The translations under genes and the position numbers were made by a program. A stretch of 64,000 nt of DNA, from the NCBI RefSeq assembly GCF_029024105.1, contig NZ_CP118963.1, positions 2,790,001 to 2,854,000 on the forward strand, in the 5' to 3' direction. A model generated the notes under the pieces. That model searched no databases, was not told the origin of the DNA, and worked only from the letters and a program-made list of their open reading frames with translations. Positions 26,596-34,200 of the stretch are shown here, one piece after another; the stretch's first letter is position 1, and each line of letters opens with the position of its first letter. The stretch comes from Acinetobacter lwoffii (GTDB taxonomy: Bacteria > Pseudomonadota > Gammaproteobacteria > Pseudomonadales > Moraxellaceae).

Positions 26596-27858
26596 TTAGA
26601 ATTTATGGGTATAAGTGGTGGCGACACGGTATTCTTGCAGGTCTGGTTTTGCTGGATTGGCAAAATTCACATCAATATACATCGCCTGTACACCCAAACC
26701 TTTTAATTTACCTTCTGGCACAGTGTAGTTCACGATGGCATTCACTTCATCCGTATTGAAGTTCTGACCTTGATACGCCCCAGTACCTTTCTGATCATAA
26801 CCTTTGAAATATACTGCTGTTGCGTTTAGGCCTTTTGCACCCATTTCAGAGAAGTCATAGCCATAAGAAACACTCCATGACTTTTCTTCTGGTGCGGTAA
26901 AGGTCGCTACCCCCCAGTTCGCCAGATAAGGCTGTGGCACCCAGCCACCCAATGTCGGGAATGCACTATCACCAAACATTTGCTGGTAACCCACACCTAC
27001 GCTATGTGCACCATGATTCACTTTTGCAGCGACAGATAATGCCTGGTTATCGATCTCACCATACAGCTTGTCACCTGACTCCGAGTTATCGAAGTAACGA
27101 ATGTGGCTATCTAATTTGGTTTTTTCACCGAGCGCAGTTTTGTAATTTACCCCCAGATAATGCTGTTGGTAAATGTCTTGAACATCGGCATACCAGTAGC
27201 TCGCCCCTACTTCTTTAGTAAGCTGGTGGTCTACACCCGCAATCCACATGCCATCAGCTTCAGCACCCGTATCATAGAAACTTGGTGGAGCAAATTTAGT
27301 TAAGTCACGGAACTGGTTGTCATAACGGTTGTTAATACCATCAATATACGCCAGAGTTAACTTGGTATCCTTAAGGTCTTTAGACTCTAACCAAGCGCCA
27401 CTATAAGTCGTTAATAACTGACGGGATGGATCGAATACCAAGACTGGAGATACCGGCAATAACTCACCGACTTTCAGCTCAGTTTGTGAAACTTTGGCTT
27501 TTAAGGTCGCGCCGACTTTACCGAAATGATCTTTTGATTCTTTGCCATCGTGCGGTAAAACCCAGTCCGGATTTTTATCATGGCCGTTGAGTTTGACTGC
27601 ATGTTGCACCAGTACATCAGCACCAACCTGCACACCACCACCGATATCGTGATAACCGGACTTGGCATCCAGAGTCACCCCTTGTGACCAAGAACCCCAG
27701 TTACGTGATGAATAGTCATCTTGATACTGACGGTCTAGATAAAAGTTTTTAAATTTGAGTTGAACATTGCTGTCGTCAATAAAGTCTGCATTCGTTGCAG
27801 TTGTCCCTAAAGTTGCTGTCGCAGCAAGCATTGCAATCCATAAATTGTGACGACGCAT
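26596..27858 (-). CDS. OprD-family outer-membrane porin
   Basis: A 420-residue outer-membrane beta-barrel of the OprD family, which admits small carboxylic acids. The ATG at 27856-27858 has GGGGGAACTCATC before it and gives MRRHNLWIAMLAATATLGTTATNA, a clear signal peptide; an upstream ATG adds five residues. DFIDDSNVQLKFKNFYLDRQ is the typical OprD mature start, and the protein ends in an aromatic residue (THKF), as barrel proteins do. It lies between mhpC and mhpE with its own terminator. Uptake of phenylpropionate or cinnamate is inferred from position. Confidence 0.9.
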   Translation of the reverse strand: MRRHNLWIAMLAATATLGTTATNADFIDDSNVQLKFKNFYLDRQYQDDYSSRNWGSWSQGVTLDAKSGYHDIGGGVQVGADVLVQHAVKLNGHDKNPDWVLPHDGKESKDHFGKVGATLKAKVSQTELKVGELLPVSPVLVFDPSRQLLTTYSGAWLESKDLKDTKLTLAYIDGINNRYDNQFRDLTKFAPPSFYDTGAEADGMWIAGVDHQLTKEVGASYWYADVQDIYQQHYLGVNYKTALGEKTKLDSHIRYFDNSESGDKLYGEIDNQALSVAAKVNHGAHSVGVGYQQMFGDSAFPTLGGWVPQPYLANWGVATFTAPEEKSWSVSYGYDFSEMGAKGLNATAVYFKGYDQKGTGAYQGQNFNTDEVNAIVNYTVPEGKLKGLGVQAMYIDVNFANPAKPDLQEYRVATTYTHKF

Positions 27859-28223
27859 GATGAGTTCCCCCATTCAGCTGATAAAATCCATGCAGCCATC
27901 ATGCGCAAGTCGGTTTAAATAAAAAATCCGACCACAGTATTAAACTTTTGCTCTTTTAGCTCTGCATATTCCGGGCCCAGATTTAAGCACTCAATCTCTT
28001 AGATTTTAAACCGATTAATGAAAATAAAAATTTGACCAGATATTTAATTCAAATTTCTGTTTCCTTTATTAATAAGCGCAATTTTTTTAAAAACTTTAAG
28101 ATAATATTTTTTATTTATCGTTTTTATGTTTAAGGAAAAAATTAAACTGAAATAATCTTCACATAGCACTATAACTAAAATATCTGAGATCAGAGTTTTA
28201 ATATATTATTAAATCTACTTCAT
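27859..28223. other. upstream region of the porin gene
   Basis: About 365 very AT-rich bases between the mhpE terminator and the porin start. The porin promoter and any HcaR or carbon-control sites must be here. I see no gene and no clear operator. Confidence 0.45.
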
Positions 28224-28258
28224 AATAAAAAAGCATCCAAATCGGATGCTTTTTTATT
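28224..28258. terminator. terminator of the mhpDFE operon
   Basis: AATAAAAAAGCATCC pairs with GGATGCTTTTTTATT over 15 bases around a five-base loop, 31 bases after the mhpE stop. It is symmetrical and could work both ways. Confidence 0.92.
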
Positions 28259-28288
28259 AGCCTTATTTTAATACGAATGCATTAAAAA

Positions 28289-29308
28289 TTAAGCTTGTAA
28301 CTCGCGCGCTTTAGACATGGTTAATGCCAGGTCTTCAATCATGTCTTCCTGACCACCTACCGTACCACGGCGACCCAGTTCCATCAGGATTTCACGTGCA
28401 GATACGCCATATTTCGCTTCAGCGCGTTTAGCAAACAACAGGAATGACGAGTAAACACCCGCATAACCTAAAGTAGCCGCATCACGGTCTGCACGAATTG
28501 GGTTGTGCATCATTGGAATCACTAGATCTTCAGCAACATCTTGTACTTTGAACAAGTCAACGCCAGTGTCCATACCCATACGGTTTGCCACAGCGATAAA
28601 CAGTTCAAGTGGTGTGTTACCCGCACCAGCACCTAAACCTGCAGATGCCAAGTCAACACGTACCGCACCTGCTTGAACTGCAGCAACAGTATTCGATACA
28701 CCCATCCCTAAGTTGTGGTGACCGTGGAAACCTAGCTCAATGCTTGAATCCAAGTGTTGACGTAAATGACCCACACGGTCGATCACGTCTTGAGGAAGCA
28801 TATAACCTGCAGAGTCTGTTACGTAAATACAGTTTGCACCGTAAGACACCATCTTGTTTGCTTCTTCAAGCAGTTTTTCAGGCGTCGCCATATGCGCCAG
28901 CATTAAGAAACCGACGGTGTCCATTTCTAGTTTACGTGCAGCGGTGATGTGCTGTTCAGAACAATCCGCTTCAGTACAATGCGTCGCCACACGAATGGTA
29001 GAAACACCAATTTCATGTGCCATTTTCAAATGGTCAACTGTACCGATACCAGGGAGAAGTAATGCAGATATTTTTGCATTCTTCATACGTGGCACAACAG
29101 CAGATAAATATTCTTCATCCGTTGCAGCAGCAAAACCGTAGTTCACTGATGAACCACCCAGGCCGTCACCATGCGTTACTTCAATTAAAGGTACGCCAGC
29201 ATCATCAAGTGCGGTTGAAATTGCAATCATTTGCTCAACAGTCGTTTGATGGCGCTGCGGGTGCATACCATCACGCAAAGTCATATCATGAACAATAATC
29301 TTAGACAT
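28289..29308 (-). CDS. mhpE: 4-hydroxy-2-oxovalerate aldolase
   Basis: MhpE splits 4-hydroxy-2-oxovalerate into pyruvate and acetaldehyde, and hands the acetaldehyde to MhpF through a channel. The 339-residue DRE-TIM enzyme has the metal-site start VHDMTLRDGMHPQRH (R12, D13) and the metal histidines in ELGFHGHHNLGMG. The C-terminal domain contains GRRGTVGGQEDM. It lies 12 bases after mhpF and ends the operon. Confidence 0.95.
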   Translation of the reverse strand: MSKIIVHDMTLRDGMHPQRHQTTVEQMIAISTALDDAGVPLIEVTHGDGLGGSSVNYGFAAATDEEYLSAVVPRMKNAKISALLLPGIGTVDHLKMAHEIGVSTIRVATHCTEADCSEQHITAARKLEMDTVGFLMLAHMATPEKLLEEANKMVSYGANCIYVTDSAGYMLPQDVIDRVGHLRQHLDSSIELGFHGHHNLGMGVSNTVAAVQAGAVRVDLASAGLGAGAGNTPLELFIAVANRMGMDTGVDLFKVQDVAEDLVIPMMHNPIRADRDAATLGYAGVYSSFLLFAKRAEAKYGVSAREILMELGRRGTVGGQEDMIEDLALTMSKARELQA

Positions 29309-29320
29309 TTTGGTATTCCT

Positions 29321-30217
29321 TTAAGCTTCAGCGGTGTTGAACACGTGTTCTGCGAACATTTCTGCAGTACGTGCAGCTGCTGCAGTCATAATATCAAGGT
29401 TGCCTGCGTATTTCGGCAGGAAGTCACCCAGACCTTCAACTTCCAAGTAAATTGATACGCGGTTGCCATCAAATACCGGACCATTTACCAGCTTGTAACC
29501 TGGTACGTATTTTTGAACTTCCTTGATCATGGCATGTACAGATTCAGTAATCGCTGCCTGATCCGGCTCACCTTCAACCAAGCAATGTACTGTGTCACGC
29601 ATCATTAAAGGTGGCTCAGCCGGATTAATGATAATGATCGCTTTACCTTGTTTCGCGCCGCCGACTTTCTCGATTGCACCCGCAGTGGTACGTGTGAATT
29701 CATCAATGTTTTTACGCGTTCCCGGACCAACCGACTTAGTCGATACAGTTGCAATGATTTCGCCGTATTCAACAGGTTGAACGCGAGAAACCGCAGCCAC
29801 CATCGGAATCGTTGCCTGACCGCCACATGTCACCATGTTCACGTTTGGTACTTCGCCCGCTTGTAGCAATGCTTCAAGGTTGACTGGTGGTACACAAAAT
29901 GGACCAATCGCAGCAGGCGTTAAGTCGATCATCAACACGCCAAGTTCATTCAGCTTGCGGCTGTTTTCAGCATGGACATAGGCAGAAGTTGCATCGAATG
30001 CAATTTTGATGTCATCAGCAATCACATGAGGAAGCAGACCATCGACACCTTCAGCTGTGGTTTTTAAACCCATTTTCGCAGCACGCGCCAAACCTTCAGA
30101 AGTCGGGTCAATCCCCACCATCCAAACAGGCTCTAACCATTCGCTACGTTGTAATTTATAAAGCAAATCAGTACCAATATTCCCTGGACCGATCATTGCA
30201 CATTTAATCTTTTTCAT
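29321..30217 (-). CDS. mhpF: acetaldehyde dehydrogenase (acylating)
   Basis: MhpF turns the acetaldehyde released by MhpE into acetyl-CoA with NAD and CoA. The 298-residue protein has a Rossmann start (KCAMIGPGNIGTDLLYKL), the catalytic C131 in NMVTCGGQATIPM, and ATVSTKSVGPGTRKNIDEF. It is a little shorter than the E. coli protein (about 316 by memory) but shows no internal gap. It lies between mhpD (24 bases upstream) and mhpE (12 downstream). Confidence 0.95.
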   Translation of the reverse strand: MKKIKCAMIGPGNIGTDLLYKLQRSEWLEPVWMVGIDPTSEGLARAAKMGLKTTAEGVDGLLPHVIADDIKIAFDATSAYVHAENSRKLNELGVLMIDLTPAAIGPFCVPPVNLEALLQAGEVPNVNMVTCGGQATIPMVAAVSRVQPVEYGEIIATVSTKSVGPGTRKNIDEFTRTTAGAIEKVGGAKQGKAIIIINPAEPPLMMRDTVHCLVEGEPDQAAITESVHAMIKEVQKYVPGYKLVNGPVFDGNRVSIYLEVEGLGDFLPKYAGNLDIMTAAAARTAEMFAEHVFNTAEA

Positions 30218-30241
30218 GAATGTACTCTCTTGGAATCTTGA

Positions 30242-31039
30242 TTATTCAGCAGCGAATGCAGCGGTTACTGAACCGAAGCCTTCAATTTCAACCTTGAATT
30301 CATCACCTGGTTGCGCCACAACCATTGGACCTAAAGCACCCGTCAAGATGATGTCGCCTTTTAAAAGCGGACGGCCACGACGCACCATTTCATCTGCAAG
30401 CCAAACAGCAGCATTCAATGGGTTTGCAAGACATGCTTTACCCACGCCTTGAGAAACGACTTCCTCACCGCGCGTCATCACCATCTTGCAGTTCACAAGA
30501 TCAAGTTTTTCTAACTTAACCGGCTGAGAACCCAAGACAAATGCAGCAGAAGATGCGTTATCCGCCACAGTATCAATCAGGCTAATTTTCCAGTTTTCGA
30601 TACGGCTATCGACCACTTCAATTGCAGGCAGTGCATAATCAGTTGCGCTGATAATGTCTGCATACGTGTGTTTTTCTTTGGTTAAATCCTGGTTAATCAC
30701 CAATGCGATTTCTGCTTCAACTTTCGGCTGAATCAGAAGGCCGGCTGGAATTGCTTCACCATCGCCATAAGCCATATCGGCAAATAACATACCGAAATCC
30801 GGCTGATCTACACCCAGTTGCGCTTGAACGACTTTAGACGTCAAACCGATTTTACGACCCACCAGACGGCGACCTTCAGACAAAGCACGCTCGGTATTCA
30901 CTTCCTGAACGGCATAGGCGATATCTACGTCAGCACTTTCACCGCCAAGTTCCGGGCGAATCGGTGCAATCGCAGTTTGTGATAATTCAGCGCTACGAAG
31001 TGCTTGTGCAACTGATTCAACAACAGCAGAATTCGACAT
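30242..31039 (-). CDS. mhpD: 2-keto-4-pentenoate hydratase
   Basis: MhpD adds water to 2-hydroxypenta-2,4-dienoate to give 4-hydroxy-2-oxovalerate. I start it at the ATG at 31037-31039, preceded by AAGGAAACATTG, giving 265 residues; a TTG seven codons upstream is less likely. Family stretches are GRKIGLTSKVVQAQLGV, PKVEAEIALVI and GDIILTGALGPM. It is the first gene of mhpDFE. Confidence 0.94.
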   Translation of the reverse strand: MSNSAVVESVAQALRSAELSQTAIAPIRPELGGESADVDIAYAVQEVNTERALSEGRRLVGRKIGLTSKVVQAQLGVDQPDFGMLFADMAYGDGEAIPAGLLIQPKVEAEIALVINQDLTKEKHTYADIISATDYALPAIEVVDSRIENWKISLIDTVADNASSAAFVLGSQPVKLEKLDLVNCKMVMTRGEEVVSQGVGKACLANPLNAAVWLADEMVRRGRPLLKGDIILTGALGPMVVAQPGDEFKVEIEGFGSVTAAFAAE

Positions 31040-31446
31040 CAATGTTTCCTTAAACTGCAAAAATTAGGCTTATGCCGGGATCTAAGAGGGACAGAAAATA
31101 GGGACATGATCAGGCTGATCATCCGCATGGACTGCCTTTCTCAGAGCGAGCATAGGAATAAACAGTTTTAGGATGGGAAAAATCCGGCGTTTGTGCCAAT
31201 AGTTATTTTATTTTTTGCTATAGCTATTATCTATAAGAATAATTTATAAAAAACGAAATAAAACAAAATCTTATTATTTAAAACACATCTCTATTTAGCA
31301 AAATAACTGCCGTAATATGACCGAATAAAATCAGTACAATTACGACTTTAGACTAAAAGATAAGAACCAGCGCTTAAATCTGCCGCATTCCCCAGCCAAT
31401 TTAAACCGGGGAAATACATTCCTTGCACTGCAACCAAGATACTGGA
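31040..31446. promoter_or_regulatory. mhpD upstream region with a perfect palindrome
   Basis: About 400 bases between mhpD and the end of the HAD gene. A perfect 15-base palindrome, TGATCAGGCTGATCA (31107-31121), lies 68 bases before the mhpD start, followed by an AT-rich stretch (31190-31320) suited to a promoter. The palindrome is an operator or mRNA-hairpin candidate. The rest shows no gene. Confidence 0.5.
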
Positions 31447-32115
31447 TTAAACTGCTGGTTTCCATTGGACTTTAGCCAACAATGCACTATGCAAAGCAGC
31501 CACATCATCCACGATACAGACTGGATTAAATTGAGCCAAAAGTTCAGGCGCATGTACGCCATAACTTACGCCAACACTTGGCATGGCAATATTTTGCGCC
31601 ATTTCCAGATCATAAGACGTATCACCGACCATGATGGCATGTTCAGCCTGCACACCGGTTTCCGCCAGAATTTCTTCTAACATTAATGGATGAGGTTTAG
31701 AATGGGTTTCGCTGGCTGCGCGCGTAGTCACAAACAGCTCCTCACTGTTCGTCTGTTTCAATACACGATCCAGACCTTTACGACTTTTACCTGTAGCAAC
31801 AGCCAGCTTTACGCCTTGCTGCTGTAAATCTGCGAGCATGTGCGCTACGCCTTCAAACCAGGAATCTCCTGACGAGTTGGCAACATAATGGTCGGAATAA
31901 GCCTGCAAAATATCCGTATGTAATTCTGGTACTGCCGGGAATAAACGCTGCGCGACTTCAGGCAAACCTAGGCCAATAATGCTTTTGGCATCTGCATTCG
32001 TTAAAGGCTGCTGAAATTGCTGTGCGGCAAACTGCAAACTCGCCACGATTTGACCAACTGAATCAAATAAAGTGCCATCCCAATCAAAAATGACCAATTT
32101 TGCAGGTGAGTTCAT
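31447..32115 (-). CDS. HAD-family phosphatase (phosphoglycolate-phosphatase-like)
   Basis: A 222-residue HAD-IA phosphatase. Motif I is IFDWDGTLFDS, motif II VATGKSRKGL, and motif IV MVGDTSYDLEMA. The cap domain (about 20-80) and length resemble Gph and similar sugar-phosphate phosphatases. It is the next gene after rluC in the same direction, but a 360-base repeat-filled gap separates them. The pairing rluC-HAD is common in gammaproteobacteria. The substrate is unproven. Confidence 0.86.
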   Translation of the reverse strand: MNSPAKLVIFDWDGTLFDSVGQIVASLQFAAQQFQQPLTNADAKSIIGLGLPEVAQRLFPAVPELHTDILQAYSDHYVANSSGDSWFEGVAHMLADLQQQGVKLAVATGKSRKGLDRVLKQTNSEELFVTTRAASETHSKPHPLMLEEILAETGVQAEHAIMVGDTSYDLEMAQNIAMPSVGVSYGVHAPELLAQFNPVCIVDDVAALHSALLAKVQWKPAV

Positions 32116-32139
32116 ATAAGGTTTCCTAGATTTGATTCA

Positions 32140-32455
32140 GTCTTGACGTCCTCTCCTACAAGGAGAGAGATTTTTTCATTCTTAAGCCAATGACTTTATT
32201 AAAAGAACCAATAAAGTCGAATTATCAATGAAGTTTTAACTCAACATTGCTCTTTAATAAGTAACGTTCCATCTCCTGAACGAGTTTAAAGCACTGCTTT
32301 AAAAGACGTGCAAGAAGGAGACTTGCGCAGCAGTGCTGCTCAGGGAGAGGATTCTTTCGAAATTTAATCTCCCCTCTTGCGGAACAATGTTCTTCATCTT
32401 TAAGAAATAGGGGAATTCCCTCCTTTTTCAAAGGAGGGTGAGGGTGGATTAAATT
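32140..32455. repeat. dispersed palindromic repeats between rluC and the HAD gene
   Basis: The 32116-32477 gap holds several inverted repeats: CTCTCC-TACAA-GGAGAG (32151-32167, followed by TTTTTT), the palindrome TTTAAAGCACTGCTTTAAAA (about 32284-32303), CAGCAGTGCTGCT (about 32328-32340), and CCCTCCTTT-TTC-AAAGGAGGG (about 32418-32438). The core and the CTCTCC/GGAGAG arms are shared with the leuC-leuD block at 1.9-2.0 kb. A short minus-strand frame here is not credible. The block looks like a nest of small non-coding repeats. Confidence 0.6.
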
Positions 32456-32477
32456 TATTAAAAGAAAAAATAAGTCC

Positions 32478-33434
32478 TTATTGGGCAGCCGGTTTATCCG
32501 CTTTCTGCGCTCTTAACTGCGCCACCAGACTCTGCATATCTTCTGGCAATGGTGCTTCAATTGCTGGATAGCCCGGAATGTCCAGACGCATTGCATGTAA
32601 ACACAAACGGCGTGGTTTTGGCCCACGATATTCTGTTTCATGACCATACTTTTCATCGCCTACTAGCGGATGACCAATACTCAAACCATGAACACGAATC
32701 TGATGGGTACGACCAGAAAGCGGAGATGCATACACCAGTGTGGCATGCATAAAACGTTCCTGCACATTCCACTGGGTTTTAGACTCTTTACCTTCTTTCG
32801 GGGACACGCAGACACGACGTTCACCATTGGCCAGCTCGTAACGATGTAAAGGTGCATCAATCAGCTGTTTATCCAGACTGACCTGCCCTTTTACTACAGC
32901 GGCATAGGTTTTTTTGATTTTATGTTCACGCAACATATCTTGTAATGTTTTCAACACGCTACGCTTTTTGGAAATCATCACCAGACCGGAAGTATCACGG
33001 TCAATCCGGTGAATCAGTTCCAGATACTTTTTACCGGTTGCTGCACGTAAGCCTTCAATCAGACCATAGGCCACACCGCTACCGCCATGCACGGCAATCC
33101 CGGATGGCTTATTCACGACCATCAGACCTTCATCTTCATAAATCACACGGGCCAATAAGCCTTGTGCCACTTTGTCGGAAACCGGTGCTGCAGATTCATC
33201 TTTTTGTTCATAGCGAATCGGCGCAACGCGAATCTGGTCACCGATTGCAAGTTTGGTTTCTGCTTTAATGCGTTTTTTATTAACGCGAACCTGGCCTTCA
33301 CGAATCAGACGATAGATACGGCTTTTTGGCACACCTTTCAGACGACTAAACAAGAAATTATCGATGCGTTGTCCATCTTGATGTTCATCCACTTCAAACC
33401 AAGTGACGTTTTGCCATTGTTGCGTAGAATTCAT
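32478..33434 (-). CDS. rluC: 23S rRNA pseudouridine(955/2504/2580) synthase
   Basis: RluC converts three uridines of 23S rRNA to pseudouridine. The ATG at 33432-33434 gives 318 residues; a TTG upstream is less likely. An N-terminal S4 RNA-binding domain (about 15-75, RIDNFLFSRLKGVPKSRIYR) is followed by the RsuA/RluA catalytic domain with the active aspartate D145 in LIHRIDRDTSGLVM. It is divergent from rne, the same arrangement as in E. coli, which strengthens the call. Confidence 0.95.
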   Translation of the reverse strand: MNSTQQWQNVTWFEVDEHQDGQRIDNFLFSRLKGVPKSRIYRLIREGQVRVNKKRIKAETKLAIGDQIRVAPIRYEQKDESAAPVSDKVAQGLLARVIYEDEGLMVVNKPSGIAVHGGSGVAYGLIEGLRAATGKKYLELIHRIDRDTSGLVMISKKRSVLKTLQDMLREHKIKKTYAAVVKGQVSLDKQLIDAPLHRYELANGERRVCVSPKEGKESKTQWNVQERFMHATLVYASPLSGRTHQIRVHGLSIGHPLVGDEKYGHETEYRGPKPRRLCLHAMRLDIPGYPAIEAPLPEDMQSLVAQLRAQKADKPAAQ

Positions 33435-34200
33435 ACAGTTACTATGACCCAAAAAATACTAAAATTGATTAAAAACTGATCACTTAGGTTATGCTTTACA
33501 CAAGAAACATAAGCTTAGCCCATAGGCAGATGATGCAAGGTTTGATATAGTCAGCGCACGGAAACCATCGTTTGTGAGTAAAAGTTGAATCATTTCAGAT
33601 TTTTCTGAACTTGATTGTTCAATTAAAGACTCACATGATACGGGAAGGTCCCCAAAGAATTATGCCACGCCGAAGGCTTATTATATCGGCAAACAAAGCA
33701 AACTGTTGCGTTTAATTGTACCTCAGGTACATAAATCAGTTTGTCTTAAAAAATATGTCGCCAACTTTGTTGGTTTTTAAACGTAAACTGATACACATCA
33801 GATTAGTCGCAACCTGAAGACGACTTCAGGCTACAGCGTTGATGCATTGGATCTGCACAGTTTGTAAAGATACGACGACAATTCCGTATCAAGACACTTT
33901 CTATAAAGAAGGGATGATCTTCGAGCAATGTGACAGTGAAAGTTACACACATCCAATGCACCGCTCGTCCGCCAGTGAAGCGTTCAGGTGACTTTAATCC
34001 GTTTAAAGATTGAAGCCGTATTGCCATCATCAATACGTGAATCAAAAACCGAAGCCCATCTATATTAAATAGAGCTCGGTCATAAAAGACTCAAACCACA
34101 ATGAAATTCATTGCAGATTTGAGCCATTGATCCGTGATGTGTGATGTTCGCTACGTGTATAGCGATTTTTTGCTGTGTATCACTATAAGGTGTTACACCC
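33435..34200 (+). promoter_or_regulatory. long rne leader with hairpins and an attenuator-like stem
   Basis: The 766 bases between divergent rluC and rne hold no gene. A possible rne promoter is TTGATT (33465-33470) and TATGCT (33490-33495), although the 19-base spacer is long. If used, the leader is about 700 bases. It contains GTACCTCAGGTAC (33719-33731), a strong CCTGAAG-ACGA-CTTCAGG hairpin (33813-33830), and TCGCTA-CGTGTA-TAGCGA followed by six T (34148-34171) only 16 bases before the ribosome site. An outer GTGAT/ATCAC pairing encloses this last stem. E. coli rne is also autoregulated through a long leader. Confidence 0.6.

Noticed and set aside
29321..30217. mhpF shorter than the E. 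coli protein, possibly truncated
   Set aside because: The Rossmann start, catalytic cysteine and C-terminal end are all present, and the neighbours are spaced normally.
32225..32431. Minus-strand frame of 68 codons between rluC and the HAD gene
   Set aside because: It consists of the dispersed palindromic repeat, and its composition reflects the repeat, not a protein.
33803..34045. Minus-strand frame of 80 codons in the rne leader
   Set aside because: No ribosome site, no recognisable protein pattern, and it overlaps leader hairpins; a chance frame.
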